A stretch of DNA of 64,000 bases, from contig JABURP010000099.1 in assembly GCA_014762645.1 (NCBI GenBank), positions 1 through 64,000 on the forward strand, given 5' to 3'. This DNA is from Crocinitomicaceae bacterium. GTDB taxonomy: Bacteria > Bacteroidota > Bacteroidia > Flavobacteriales_D > Crocinitomicaceae. The notes under the pieces were generated by a model, which was not told the origin of the DNA, did not search any database, and saw only the letters and a program-made list of their open reading frames with translations. The stretch's first letter is position 1. Each line of letters begins with the position of its first letter. A program made the translations under genes and the position numbers. Below, in pieces: positions 38,905 through 49,756 of the stretch.

Positions 38905-41280
38905 GTGATTGAAAGCAATAAACCAATTAAAAGGAACAGTCTGAATAGGGATCTTGACCTTAATCTGGCTGTAACGGTACTGAAAAGAAATTTTTATGTG
39001 CCCTTGATATTCCTTTTTATTGGCTTAGGAGCCAGTTTTGTTTACTTGAGGTATACGAAACCAGTTTTTCAGTCAACAGCAGTTATTCAACGGAGTTCTC
39101 AAGATGAAGGTAAACGGATTCTAGATATTGAAGGTTTTGAAAAAGAGAACGACCTTTCTGAGGATGTTGAGCTTCTACATTCTACTTTTTTACTTGAAAA
39201 AGCACTGAGAAATCTCAATCTTGAAATTTCTTATTACGCCGAGGGTGATATTTTAACCGAAGAAAGGTATTTGCTTTCAAGTTATCATGTCACGCTGATG
39301 GAATTAAAAGACAGTTCACTTGTAGGAGTCCCTATTTTTATTACTAATACCGGTAGTGCGGTAGACTTAACCTTTGAAAAGCAAGGAGTTTCACAAACAA
39401 TTTCAATTCAACCCAATACACCAGTTAATAATGAATACTTTAACATGGTGTTTAAAGTGAACAATGAAGCCCAGTTCAATCATAACTCACGTGTCAATAA
39501 ACTCTATTTTGTTTTTAATGATTACGAGATATTGACCACTCAATTAATGCCCAGACTGGATGTCTTTACACTCAACCCAGATGCTCGAACTATTCAGATT
39601 TCTTTCAAGTCAAATAACCAACGCCTCAGTCGGGATGTGGTTTCATCATTAATCAATACATTCTTTGAGTACGATCTGGATAAAAAAAGGCAAAGTTCTG
39701 CCAATATTCTAGATTTTATTAATTCGCAATTAGATACTGTATTTGTACAGTTAAAGGAATCTGAACATGCTATACAATCCTTTAAGGACAGTAGCTCAGT
39801 TAATGATCCTGAATATTTTACCAAGTCGGTGATGGACCGCAGTAATGAACTTCAAAACCAGTTAATTGAAGTTGACTTTGAACTTGAATTGATTGAAGAA
39901 GTCTCCAACAAGGTTGAATTAAATGATCGAATGGAGATATACAAAGTAATTCCTGCAGTTACAGGTACAGCTTATGAAGATTTACTTGTGGGTGAGCTAA
40001 AGGAACTACATGAAATACTTGTCGAAAAGGAAGATCTATCTTATAAAATTCAACCAGAACATCCTGATCTAAAGAAAGCTGAATCCAGGGTAGATAAACA
40101 GGTGAAGAATATTTTGCGCATTCTCAATACTATCCGTAGCCAATTAAATTTCAAACGTAAAAGTCTTGAAAAACGCATTTATAAAGTTGAATCTGAGTTG
40201 TATGGGGTTCCTGCCAAAGAGATGGAGTTGAGTAGGTTAAATAGAATGTTTAATCTCAATGAAAAATACTATACGCTATTAATTGAGAAGAAAACGCAGT
40301 ACTCCATTTCAAAAGCTGGTTTTACCATGGATAATATGGTGTTACAGGCACCCACACTTGCGGTAATGATATCTCCCAATAAAAAGTTTGTTTATGCACT
40401 TGCAATCATTCTGACCTTTATTGTGAGTCTCATCTTCCTGTTAATTAGATATATTACGTTTAACGATATATATGAGCCGGAAGAGCTTAAGCGCTTGCTA
40501 CCTTCAAAGGTTGGATTTTTAGGAATTATCCCAAAAGTGGTTACAGATGAAAAAATGTCCACTTTAATAGTGCATTTACAACCTAAATCGGCTTTAGCAG
40601 AAAGTTACCGGCACATTCGTTCAAACCTTCAGTTTATTTTGAAAAACAACGAGTCTAATGTCATAGCAGTGTCCTCTTCGGTTTCAGGTGAAGGTAAGAC
40701 GTTTGCAGCTGTTAATTTGGGCGGTATAATTGCCATGTCTGGTAAAAAAGTATTGGTGATTGATCTTGACTTGCGTAAACCTAAAGTACATCACGCTTTT
40801 AAGGCCGAAAACCATGAAGGTATGAGTTCTATTCTGATTGGCTCGGCTAAATGGAAAGATTGTATTCAAAATAGTGAGCTTGAAGGCCTGGATTTCATTA
40901 CCGCGGGACCCATTCCTCCAAATCCATCTGAGTTAATCATTAGCGGGGAGATGGAGAAATACATTGAGAAATTCAAGGAAGAATATGATATTGTAATGAT
41001 CGATAATCCTCCTGTAGGAATTGTTTCTGATGGTATTACGATCTTAAATAATGCAGATTGTCCAATTTATGTGTTTAGGGCCAATTATTCTAAGAGATTC
41101 TACACGCAAAGGGTTAGGGAATTATTGAATAATGAGCAGGTTAAAAAGTTATTTGTTGTCTTAAACGGTATCGAACTAAGTAAGAAAGGATATGGCTACG
41201 GATATGGATACGGATATGGAGATTATTACACAGAAGAGAAGAAAACCAAAAAAGTTTGGCAATTTTGGAGAAAATCTTAG
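38905..41280 (+). CDS. Wzc-like polysaccharide chain-length/tyrosine autokinase
   Basis: Wzz domains, coiled coil, SVSGEGKTFAAVNLG Walker A, VLVIDLDLRKPKVHH, IVMIDNPPVGI, Tyr-rich GYGYGYGYGDYY tail. GTG start. Confidence 0.88.
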   Translation: MIESNKPIKRNSLNRDLDLNLAVTVLKRNFYVPLIFLFIGLGASFVYLRYTKPVFQSTAVIQRSSQDEGKRILDIEGFEKENDLSEDVELLHSTFLLEKALRNLNLEISYYAEGDILTEERYLLSSYHVTLMELKDSSLVGVPIFITNTGSAVDLTFEKQGVSQTISIQPNTPVNNEYFNMVFKVNNEAQFNHNSRVNKLYFVFNDYEILTTQLMPRLDVFTLNPDARTIQISFKSNNQRLSRDVVSSLINTFFEYDLDKKRQSSANILDFINSQLDTVFVQLKESEHAIQSFKDSSSVNDPEYFTKSVMDRSNELQNQLIEVDFELELIEEVSNKVELNDRMEIYKVIPAVTGTAYEDLLVGELKELHEILVEKEDLSYKIQPEHPDLKKAESRVDKQVKNILRILNTIRSQLNFKRKSLEKRIYKVESELYGVPAKEMELSRLNRMFNLNEKYYTLLIEKKTQYSISKAGFTMDNMVLQAPTLAVMISPNKKFVYALAIILTFIVSLIFLLIRYITFNDIYEPEELKRLLPSKVGFLGIIPKVVTDEKMSTLIVHLQPKSALAESYRHIRSNLQFILKNNESNVIAVSSSVSGEGKTFAAVNLGGIIAMSGKKVLVIDLDLRKPKVHHAFKAENHEGMSSILIGSAKWKDCIQNSELEGLDFITAGPIPPNPSELIISGEMEKYIEKFKEEYDIVMIDNPPVGIVSDGITILNNADCPIYVFRANYSKRFYTQRVRELLNNEQVKKLFVVLNGIELSKKGYGYGYGYGYGDYYTEEKKTKKVWQFWRKS

Positions 41281-41281
41281 T

Positions 41282-41830
41282 GTGGAATTTAATACGTACG
41301 AAATAGAAGGGCTCGTTTCATTCAAATCAAAAGTGTTCGGTGACTCTCGTGGTTACTTTTTTGAATCCTATAATAAACAGCAACTACTACCAATTTTAGG
41401 GGATTTAGAATTTGTACAGGATAACCAATCTCTCTCTCAAAAGGGTGTTTTAAGGGGCTTGCATTTTCAAAAACCACCTTATGCCCAAGGTAAGTTAGTG
41501 CGTGTTATTAAGGGGGCTGCATTGGATGTTGCAGTGGACATAAGAGAGGGTTCACCTACCTACGGACAATATGTAAAAGTTCTTCTATCAGAATCAAACT
41601 TCATGAATTTCTGGATTCCACCAGGGTTTGCTCACGGATTTTTGGCTATGGAGGATGACACCATCTTTAGTTATAAATGCACGGAATTTTATAATGCCGA
41701 TAGTGAGGATGCGTTGCTTTGGAATGATCCTGATATCAATATAGACTGGGGTGTGGATAATCCAATTATTTCAGAAAAAGATAATGAAGCTCAACCTCTT
41801 AACCTCTTTAAATCTCCATTTAAATTGTGA
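41282..41830 (+). CDS. rfbC: dTDP-4-dehydrorhamnose 3,5-epimerase family
   Basis: SKVFGDSRGYFFESYN, FVQDNQSLSQKGVLRGLHFQKPPYAQGKLVRV, IPPGFAHGFLAMED. GTG start chosen 2 nt after the wzc-like stop. Confidence 0.85.
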   Translation: MEFNTYEIEGLVSFKSKVFGDSRGYFFESYNKQQLLPILGDLEFVQDNQSLSQKGVLRGLHFQKPPYAQGKLVRVIKGAALDVAVDIREGSPTYGQYVKVLLSESNFMNFWIPPGFAHGFLAMEDDTIFSYKCTEFYNADSEDALLWNDPDINIDWGVDNPIISEKDNEAQPLNLFKSPFKL

Positions 41831-42900
41831 AAGAAAGCCTTTACTCTATAGTGAATTTATTGGGGTTCTACGCTGGTGCGTTTGTTCTGTCTGCACTTAT
41901 AAATAACTTATTATTAAAGTTCGCTAAAAGTTTAGGAATCCGTGACCGCGATAATATGACCATTCGCTGGAGTAATGAAGCAAAACCTTCCCTTGGCGGA
42001 ATTAGTTTTTACCTGTGTTTTCTTTTGGGTTTTATGATCTACGCCATCATTTTTGGTCAGGAGGATGTCTTTCAAAACAAAGATCTATTAGGGCTTTTCT
42101 TCAGTATTAATGTGGCTTTTCTTTTAGGCTTATCTGATGATGCCTATGATACACGTCCATATATAAAGTTAGGGAGCCAAATACTCTGCGGTGCACTCCT
42201 GGTTTCAACTGGAAGTGGAATTGAACTGTTTCCGGAGGATTGGATGAATATTACACTTACCATTTTATGGGTGGCAGGAATGATGAATTCTATCAATATG
42301 TTAGACAACATGGACGGAATCACTTCCATTACTTCCATCTTTATTATTCTTACGATTCTTGGGATTTCACTACCGTTTAAACTCACCAATAACGTCGATC
42401 TCTTTTTGTTAATTACCACACTGGGGTCAATCTCAGGTTTTTTGATCTTCAACTGGAATCCTGCGAAATTATTTATGGGAGACACGGGATCTCAATTTCT
42501 CGGTATGTTTCTGGCTTATTTTTCAATAAAGTTTTTGTGGAATCATAACATAGAAGGAGGCGATTACTCTATTTTTTCAAATGTTTCTCTGGTTTTGATA
42601 ACCTTTGCTATCCCTATTGTAGATACAGCCTTTGTTACCATTAGAAGATTGCGAAAAGGCAAATCTCCTATGGTAGGCGGAAAAGATCACACCACACATA
42701 CACTATCATACAGAGGTTTAACTGACCGACAAGTGGCCTTGATTTATGTGGTGTTAGGGATTATATCAAGCCTCCTGGCCTATAATGTTGCCAATTTTAT
42801 CGCGCCGAATTCATTGAGTCTGGTGCTTATCTGGGCGTACGTTATAATGCTTCTGGTGATCTTCTTCAGTATTGCAAAAAAGACGAACAAGAAGTCATAA
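41827..42900 (+). CDS. MraY/WecA-family polyprenyl-phosphate sugar-phosphotransferase
   Basis: SLGGISFYLCF, LGLSDDAYDTRPYIKLGSQI, NSINMLDNMDGI, KLFMGDTGSQFLG, KDHTTHTLSYRGL. Confidence 0.88.
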   Translation: MKESLYSIVNLLGFYAGAFVLSALINNLLLKFAKSLGIRDRDNMTIRWSNEAKPSLGGISFYLCFLLGFMIYAIIFGQEDVFQNKDLLGLFFSINVAFLLGLSDDAYDTRPYIKLGSQILCGALLVSTGSGIELFPEDWMNITLTILWVAGMMNSINMLDNMDGITSITSIFIILTILGISLPFKLTNNVDLFLLITTLGSISGFLIFNWNPAKLFMGDTGSQFLGMFLAYFSIKFLWNHNIEGGDYSIFSNVSLVLITFAIPIVDTAFVTIRRLRKGKSPMVGGKDHTTHTLSYRGLTDRQVALIYVVLGIISSLLAYNVANFIAPNSLSLVLIWAYVIMLLVIFFSIAKKTNKKS

Positions 42901-42952
42901 AAAATGTTCTGATTGGTGGATAGTTTGTAACTTTAATCCTCCTTAACAGACC

Positions 42953-45790
42953 ATGTCAGAAGAAGTTTCACAAGAAGAATATATAGAGATCTATGGTGCC
43001 AAAGAGCACAATCTCAAGAATATAGACCTTAAAATACCTCGAAATCAACTCGTTGTATTTACCGGTTTATCCGGAAGTGGTAAATCTTCCCTGGCTTTTG
43101 ACACCATTTTTGCCGAGGGTCAACGGCGTTATTTGGAAACTTTCTCAGCTTACGCCAGACAGTTCTTAGGCGGATTGGAACGCCCGCATGTGGATGAAAT
43201 CCTGGGACTGAGCCCCGTTATATCTATAGAACAGAAAACTGTAAACCGTTCACCGAGGTCAACAGTTGGAACCGTAACCGAAGTGTATGACTTTATGCGC
43301 CTTCTCTTTGCAAGAGCTGGAGAGGCGTATTCTTACAATACCGGTGAAAAAATGGTCAAATACACGGATCAACAAATTATTGATTTGATCATTGAACGGT
43401 TTAAAGACAGAAAGATCATTATTCTGTCCCCAAAAGTAAAGGGACGTAAGGGACATTATCGCGAGTTATTTGAACAGATAGGGAAACTAGGGTACTCTAA
43501 GGTTCGCATTGATGGAGATATACAGGACATTAAATCCGGTATGCGGGTTGATCGTTACAAGATACATGACATAGAAATTGTTGTTGACAGAATAAAAGTA
43601 TCTGAAGAACATAAAAACAGGGTAACACAAGCCGTTCAGGCGGCATTGAAATATGGGCAGGATGTGATGATGGTGCAGGATCATGAAACCGGAGATATCT
43701 CACAGTTTAGCCGTTTTTTAATGTGTCCAACCACCGGAATTTCGTATGCAGAACCGGAACCCAACTTATTCTCGTTTAACTCCCCTTACGGTGCCTGTAA
43801 AAAATGTAATGGTCTCGGAATTATATCTGAAGTTAACATGAAGAAGGTCATTCCGGATCCTAAAATCAGCATTAAAAATGGTGGAATTGAGCCTTTAGGT
43901 AAACTCAAAAGCAATTGGATAGCTTCCAAGATAGATTTTATACTTACTGCATTTGGTTATTCTGTAAAAGACCCTATTGAGGATATACCGGAAGAACTGA
44001 TCAACAAAATTCTATACGGTTTTGAGGAAGTAATGGAAGTGGATGGATTAAATAAGAATTACTCTTTTGAAGGCGTCACAAATTACCTGACCAGGCAATA
44101 CGAAGAAGCTCCTTCACCGGCGGTTAGGAGATGGGTGGAGAATTTCATGAATAAGAAAACCTGTGACGTGTGTAATGGAACACGTTTGCGTAAAGAAGCC
44201 GACTACTTTAAAATAGATGGTAAAAACATTGGTGAATTATCCAACTCTGACCTTTCTACATTGCGCGATTGGTTTGAGAAGCTACCCGAAAAGTTGAGTA
44301 AAAAGCAAATGGCTATTGGTTCCGAGATTCTTAAGGAGATTAAAAATCGCTTACGCTTTTTAATGGATGTAGGATTGCATTATCTCACGCTGAACCGATC
44401 TTCTAAATCTCTGTCTGGAGGTGAAGCGCAACGGATACGACTGGCTACGCAAATTGGTTCTGAACTGGTGAACGTGCTGTATATTTTGGATGAACCCAGT
44501 ATTGGACTTCACCAAAGGGACAATGCGCGTCTGATTACTTCACTGAAGCGTTTGAGGGATGCAGGAAACTCTGTGATTGTTGTGGAGCATGATAAAGAAA
44601 TGATGGAAGAATCTGACTTTATCGTAGATATTGGTCCATATGCTGGAATTCATGGTGGTAAGATTGTTCAGGCTTGTTCCATAGATGAATTAATGAGTGG
44701 AGATAGTACCACAGCAGCTTATTTAAAGGGAGAGAAACAGATTGAGGTCCCATCAGAAAGAAGGAAAGGAACGGGAAAAAATATAGAATTGCTAGGTGCT
44801 GAAGGACACAACCTGAAAAAAGTAGACGTGAAGTTCCCATTGGGTAAATTTATTTGTGTCACGGGAGTTTCAGGTAGTGGAAAATCCTCCCTGGTCAATC
44901 AAACTTTATATCCTATCCTTAATCAATATATCTACAAAGGGGTAAAACGTCCTTTGCCTTATGACAAGATAAAAGGACTGGAACATGTCGACAAAGTGAT
45001 TGATATAGACCAGTCACCTATAGGAAGAACACCACGTTCAAATCCTGCAACTTATACAGGTCTTTTTACAGATGTACGTTCGCTTTTTGCGAACATCAAC
45101 GAATCTAAAGTAAGGGGATATAAACCCGGACGGTTCAGTTTTAATGTAAAAGGAGGAAGATGTGAAACCTGCAAGGGTGGAGGAGTGCGTGTGATTGAAA
45201 TGAACTTTCTTCCGGATGTATACGTGGAGTGCGAAGATTGTCAGGGAAAACGATATAACCGCGAAACGCTTGAAGTCCGTTTCAAAGGAAAAAACATCAA
45301 TGATGTTCTTGAAATGACCATTGAGGATGCCGTGGAGTTTTTTGAAAGTATCCCAAAGATTAAAAGACGTCTTAAGACATTAAACTCAGTAGGATTGGGT
45401 TATGTAAAACTTGGACAACCATCTACAACACTGTCAGGTGGTGAAGCGCAACGTATTAAGTTGGCTACTGAATTATCAAAGAAAAGCACCGGCAAAACGT
45501 TTTATATACTGGATGAACCCTCTACCGGATTACATTTTGATGATATAAAAATGTTGCTGGATGTACTGCAAAGACTGGCAGATGAAGGCAATACGGTGTT
45601 GGTTATCGAGCATAATCTGGATATCATCAAGGTAGCTGATCACATTATTGATATAGGGCCGGATGGAGGTCAACATGGGGGTGAAGTAGTGGGAGTTGGC
45701 ACACCAGAAGAATTCGTTAAAAAGTATAAATCAGAAACAGCAAAATATCTGAAGAAAGAATTGGAAGCTTCAAACGCTTTGATCGATTAA
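42953..45790 (+). CDS. uvrA: Excinuclease ABC subunit A
   Basis: GLSGSGKSSLAFDTIFAEGQRRYLE, SLSGGEAQRIRLATQIGS, GVSGSGKSSLVNQTLYP, Cys-rich zinc motifs. Confidence 0.97.
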   Translation: MSEEVSQEEYIEIYGAKEHNLKNIDLKIPRNQLVVFTGLSGSGKSSLAFDTIFAEGQRRYLETFSAYARQFLGGLERPHVDEILGLSPVISIEQKTVNRSPRSTVGTVTEVYDFMRLLFARAGEAYSYNTGEKMVKYTDQQIIDLIIERFKDRKIIILSPKVKGRKGHYRELFEQIGKLGYSKVRIDGDIQDIKSGMRVDRYKIHDIEIVVDRIKVSEEHKNRVTQAVQAALKYGQDVMMVQDHETGDISQFSRFLMCPTTGISYAEPEPNLFSFNSPYGACKKCNGLGIISEVNMKKVIPDPKISIKNGGIEPLGKLKSNWIASKIDFILTAFGYSVKDPIEDIPEELINKILYGFEEVMEVDGLNKNYSFEGVTNYLTRQYEEAPSPAVRRWVENFMNKKTCDVCNGTRLRKEADYFKIDGKNIGELSNSDLSTLRDWFEKLPEKLSKKQMAIGSEILKEIKNRLRFLMDVGLHYLTLNRSSKSLSGGEAQRIRLATQIGSELVNVLYILDEPSIGLHQRDNARLITSLKRLRDAGNSVIVVEHDKEMMEESDFIVDIGPYAGIHGGKIVQACSIDELMSGDSTTAAYLKGEKQIEVPSERRKGTGKNIELLGAEGHNLKKVDVKFPLGKFICVTGVSGSGKSSLVNQTLYPILNQYIYKGVKRPLPYDKIKGLEHVDKVIDIDQSPIGRTPRSNPATYTGLFTDVRSLFANINESKVRGYKPGRFSFNVKGGRCETCKGGGVRVIEMNFLPDVYVECEDCQGKRYNRETLEVRFKGKNINDVLEMTIEDAVEFFESIPKIKRRLKTLNSVGLGYVKLGQPSTTLSGGEAQRIKLATELSKKSTGKTFYILDEPSTGLHFDDIKMLLDVLQRLADEGNTVLVIEHNLDIIKVADHIIDIGPDGGQHGGEVVGVGTPEEFVKKYKSETAKYLKKELEASNALID

Positions 45791-45791
45791 T

Positions 45792-46640
45792 TCATTCTTC
45801 TTCATAGTACTCAATGTACCTTTCTACTGCGTATTGCAGTTCATCACCTAAGTAGATTAATTTCTGTATCCAATCGCCGTAGACATTGAATTTATACTCA
45901 AATCGATAATCCGTTACTTGACCTTCAGATTGGGATGACCACGTTATTTCACGAATTTCATAACCTTCTTCATTATACGAAGTTTGGATATACTGGGAAG
46001 TATCCTCACCGGAAATGACGTAATATCCAGCATTCCTACCCAAAGAATCCTTAAAGTAATTTACGGTATGTTCCAGCTGGTTATTTGAATTAAATTGTTC
46101 GGTTTTTTGAATAGTACTGTCGTCATAGTAGTAGATTATCTCACTATAAATAGGTTCATTATTAATTCGAAAAACCTTCCTGGCCTCAATGTTTTGGTTG
46201 TAATCCTTGGCTGACTTGGTATAAATAGTTGGTTTACCTTTTGAGTTGAATGATGTATCACGATAACAGAAATTATAGCGATCATAATAGTATTTCACTG
46301 TGCGATCTAAAACTTCTTTGTTTACTACATATTTGTACAGTTCCATACGTGTAACGTTCATTTCCGTTGAGTACGAAAAATTTGTTTTAGATTCGATTTG
46401 ACCATTGTCATCATAGTCAATAATTTGCAAGGTGTTTCCCTTTTTATCAAACAGGTATTGCGTATCGTACCGGTAACTATTGTACCATTCGCGTTCTCCC
46501 TTAACAACATTGCTATCCTTCATAGATGCTTTGTAGCATATTGTATAGATAGATTTGATTTGAGGTGATGAGTCCGGCCGGTCCGTAATGAACGGAAGTA
46601 CAACAAGCGGAAACAATATGAATGCTGACAAGCTTCGCAT
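45792..46640 (-). CDS. Hypothetical secreted protein
   Basis: Signal peptide; YDxxGQIES/FNxxGKPTIY-type repeats. Confidence 0.45.
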   Translation of the reverse strand: MRSLSAFILFPLVVLPFITDRPDSSPQIKSIYTICYKASMKDSNVVKGEREWYNSYRYDTQYLFDKKGNTLQIIDYDDNGQIESKTNFSYSTEMNVTRMELYKYVVNKEVLDRTVKYYYDRYNFCYRDTSFNSKGKPTIYTKSAKDYNQNIEARKVFRINNEPIYSEIIYYYDDSTIQKTEQFNSNNQLEHTVNYFKDSLGRNAGYYVISGEDTSQYIQTSYNEEGYEIREITWSSQSEGQVTDYRFEYKFNVYGDWIQKLIYLGDELQYAVERYIEYYEEE

Positions 46641-46649
46641 AGACCTAAA

Positions 46650-47537
46650 TTACAAGTTTTTAGCGATTTCATCTGCTAACAATGTTGCTGCAGGAGGATG
46701 TTTTCTGAACCACAATTCAGGCTCGATCAGCTCTACTTCACTGATGGCTAACTTATCTTCATTATCCCAAACCACGTCAATTCTGGCGTAAGCGGGTAGG
46801 GGATCACAGGCTTTAGCTACCTGTTCAGCAAAGTCTATTTCTTCTTGACTAGCCTGGTAATCATGTACAGCGCCTCCAAAATCATCTTGCACTCTATAAT
46901 CACCGTCTTTAGCTTTTTTCAACACAGAATGGGTATACTTTCCTCCCATGACCATGTGGCTCACCTCTCCTTTATCAATAATTTGTTCCTGAAAAGGTTG
47001 TAAGATCATGGCTTCCTTTGAAATCAACTCTGCATACACCTCTTCGTGGTCAGCATAGTTTTCGGAATTCAGTAAGTAGGTATGCCTGCCTCCTCCAGAA
47101 ACACAGGGCTTTAATACTGTTTTTTGCCAACCTAATTCTTTGTGAATCTGCTCAAGTGTTCTTGCATCACCTATTTCTAAAAAACAGGATTCGACTATCG
47201 GGATTCCTTTTTGTTCCAAATCCAGCAGGTAATGTTTGTCCATGTTCCATTTAATTTGAGTAATTGGATTGATAAAATGAGTTAAACCGTCTACCTTACC
47301 TAAAAAGCGTTCAAATTCATTAAACCGGTGAAAATAATCCCAAACAGACCTGAAAATACATGCTTTTGGTTGGCTCCAATCCATATTGGGATCTGCCCAA
47401 TCTAATTTAGTACAGCTAAAGCCCCTTTTTTCCAATGCTTTCATCAGCAAACCGTCTTCTTGTAATACCTGTTCGGTATACCAGTTTATTTCTTTGGGTG
47501 AAACGTATTTGCCTTCGGTGAGAATGACGATATCCAT
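46650..47537 (-). CDS. ATP-grasp protein (DcsG/RimK-like)
   Basis: CIFRSVWDYFHR, TVLKPCVSGGGRHTY, ILQPFQEQI, YARIDVVWD, ISEVELIEPELWF. Confidence 0.75.
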   Translation of the reverse strand: MDIVILTEGKYVSPKEINWYTEQVLQEDGLLMKALEKRGFSCTKLDWADPNMDWSQPKACIFRSVWDYFHRFNEFERFLGKVDGLTHFINPITQIKWNMDKHYLLDLEQKGIPIVESCFLEIGDARTLEQIHKELGWQKTVLKPCVSGGGRHTYLLNSENYADHEEVYAELISKEAMILQPFQEQIIDKGEVSHMVMGGKYTHSVLKKAKDGDYRVQDDFGGAVHDYQASQEEIDFAEQVAKACDPLPAYARIDVVWDNEDKLAISEVELIEPELWFRKHPPAATLLADEIAKNL

Positions 47538-47539
47538 AA

Positions 47540-48289
47540 CTAGAAATTGAGACTAAGTGTGTTTTTAAGTATATAATTGGTCTTACGGACACCTTCAAGA
47601 TTTCTTGAATCGTGAACCACGCTATAAATCAACTTAAAACTAAGGTATTTATTGATTTTAAATCGAACGTATGTTTCGTTGGCAAATCGATAATTCCCAA
47701 AGTCAATGAATTTTGGTTGGAAGTACGAGATGGTATTCATTCCTACGTTTTCGGTGAATTGCCCATCAAAAGACACATAAGAGGTTGACAAAATATCTCT
47801 TGAAATTCCATAATCTATAAGCTCCTCGTATTCTCCCATTACGCCTGTGCCCACACTTAACTGATAATTTTGTTGATCCACCAATTTAAATCGAAAACCG
47901 GTACCTAGCAGTAATCTCAGATTGATTTTCTGAATTTTATTAAACTGACTTTGCTGAAAGGCTTCGTAAACAACTCTTCCGGAATCCTTTAAAGTGTAGT
48001 TATATCGTAAATGCTCGTATCCCCGATTAATGAAGCTATCATCATCCGATTTCACAAAAGCATGATCTGTGATTACCATAATATGATTCCTCTTCCAGGC
48101 GTATCCTAATTTCAATTTATCACCAATTTGTAATAGTTGTTTAGTGTTCATGGTGAAGTTTAGGTGAAGATCGGCAGAACCATGAAAACCTTCTATATCG
48201 CCATGCAAGCGTTTGTTCTCAATGTTAACTATTTGAGCGTGTAAAGCGTACTGGAACAGGAAAAAAAGTAGAATAAACGGTAACTTCAT
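47540..48289 (-). CDS. DUF2490-like secreted protein
   Basis: Signal peptide; barrel-like strands; C-terminal KNTLSLNF. Confidence 0.55.
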   Translation of the reverse strand: MKLPFILLFFLFQYALHAQIVNIENKRLHGDIEGFHGSADLHLNFTMNTKQLLQIGDKLKLGYAWKRNHIMVITDHAFVKSDDDSFINRGYEHLRYNYTLKDSGRVVYEAFQQSQFNKIQKINLRLLLGTGFRFKLVDQQNYQLSVGTGVMGEYEELIDYGISRDILSTSYVSFDGQFTENVGMNTISYFQPKFIDFGNYRFANETYVRFKINKYLSFKLIYSVVHDSRNLEGVRKTNYILKNTLSLNF

Positions 48290-48343
48290 TTGACAAAATT
48301 TTTGCCAAATTTAATTACTCTCCACTAAGTTACAGGAACAATT

Positions 48344-48727
48344 CTAGATACTTTCCAACCAGATTTTCGCTTCTTCAACAGTTGTGAACACTTTTACAGG
48401 ATGCGATTGGCCCATAAGGGCACTTGCACCTTTTAAAAACTCAAGTGTTCGAGGATTATTTGATACCAGGGCTTCCCCTTTTTTAGGACGAATTCTATCG
48501 GCTAAATATCGTTCACTGATATCGTGTGATATTTCAATAGATCCTTCAAATTCTACCATTAGTTTGATATCCGATAAATCATCTTGTCCTTCCAGTATCT
48601 CTGTGTAGAGAATCCGCATATTTTCAAGATGTACAGCATTCAGTACGTAATTGTCGCAGTATTGTGTGTGAATAAATTTGGGTTCAATCAAACGAACTTT
48701 TATTCCTTCAATGTTTGAAAGGTTCAT
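48344..48727 (-). CDS. Hypothetical, SpoIIAA/STAS-like fold
   Basis: VSNNPRTLEFLKGASALMGQSHPVKVFTTVEEAKIWL pattern. Confidence 0.45.
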   Translation of the reverse strand: MNLSNIEGIKVRLIEPKFIHTQYCDNYVLNAVHLENMRILYTEILEGQDDLSDIKLMVEFEGSIEISHDISERYLADRIRPKKGEALVSNNPRTLEFLKGASALMGQSHPVKVFTTVEEAKIWLESI

Positions 48728-48760
48728 TTAAGTCAATAAAATTTTAATATGAGTGATAAT

Positions 48761-49639
48761 TTATGCTTTTACTCCAAGCACTTCAGCCATTTTCATGCCA
48801 ATTTCTGCTGGAGAATCTACAACATGTATTCCATGTTCTCTCAAAATTCTCTTTTTAGCTTCTGCCGTGTCATCTTCACCTCCTACAATTGCACCTGCGT
48901 GCCCCATTGTTCTTCCTTTAGGAGCAGTAACACCGGCAATAAACCCTACCACCGGTTTCGTACCATGTTCACTAATCCATTCTGCTGCCTGAGCCTCAAG
49001 ATTTCCTCCAATCTCACCAATCATTACAATTCCTTCCGTCTCCGGATCAGCCATCAACAATTGAATAGCTTCTTTTGTAGTCGTTCCAATAATTGGATCC
49101 CCACCAATACCTATGGCAGTTGTAATTCCCAATCCTGCTTTTACTACCTGATCTGCGGCTTCATACGTCAATGTTCCTGACTTAGAAACAATTCCTACAT
49201 TACCTTTTGTGAAGATAAACCCTGGCATAATTCCAACTTTTGCTTCATCCGCTGTCATTACACCTGGACAATTCGGTCCTACCAACCTACAGTCATAAGC
49301 CTTAATATATTCTTTGGCTTTGATCATATCCTTTACAGGTATTCCTTCTGTGATTGCTATGATCACTTTAATTCCTGCGCTTGCAGCTTCCATAATGGCG
49401 TCTGCGGCAAAAGCCGGCGGCACAAAAATTATGGATACATCAGCTCCTGTTTTCTCTACAGCTTCTGATACCGTGTTAAATACAGGCTTGTCCAGATGTG
49501 TTTGGCCTCCTTTACCTGGTGTAACACCACCAACGACATTCGTGCCATATTCAATCATCTGACCGGCGTGAAATGTACCTTCACCTCCCGTAAAACCTTG
49601 AACGATAACTTTTGAATCTTTATTGACTAGAACTGACAT
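48761..49639 (-). CDS. sucD: Succinate--CoA ligase subunit alpha
   Basis: VIVQGFTGGEGTFHAGQMIEYGT, GPNCPGVMTADEAKVGIMPG, GIGGDPIIGTT, GHAGAIVGG. Confidence 0.95.
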   Translation of the reverse strand: MSVLVNKDSKVIVQGFTGGEGTFHAGQMIEYGTNVVGGVTPGKGGQTHLDKPVFNTVSEAVEKTGADVSIIFVPPAFAADAIMEAASAGIKVIIAITEGIPVKDMIKAKEYIKAYDCRLVGPNCPGVMTADEAKVGIMPGFIFTKGNVGIVSKSGTLTYEAADQVVKAGLGITTAIGIGGDPIIGTTTKEAIQLLMADPETEGIVMIGEIGGNLEAQAAEWISEHGTKPVVGFIAGVTAPKGRTMGHAGAIVGGEDDTAEAKKRILREHGIHVVDSPAEIGMKMAEVLGVKA

Positions 49640-49756
49640 AATTTTGTTTTGTGAATTGTCCGGTCAAAAATATGTTTTTGTTGTCGTAAAACAAAGACAA
49701 TAGTTAATAAGATTTGCAAATCTTTGTAATATCTTTAATCGAATAAAAATAATACG

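Noticed and set aside
41192-41281. Early start of the rfbC ORF (MATDMDTDMEI)
   Set aside because: It is the out-of-frame reading of the GYGYGYG-coding tail of the wzc-like gene.
49640-49756. Additional promoter-like motifs in the sucD/mnmE divergent intergenic region
   Set aside because: AT-rich, with several weak TAnnTTTG-like matches and no way to choose between them by eye.
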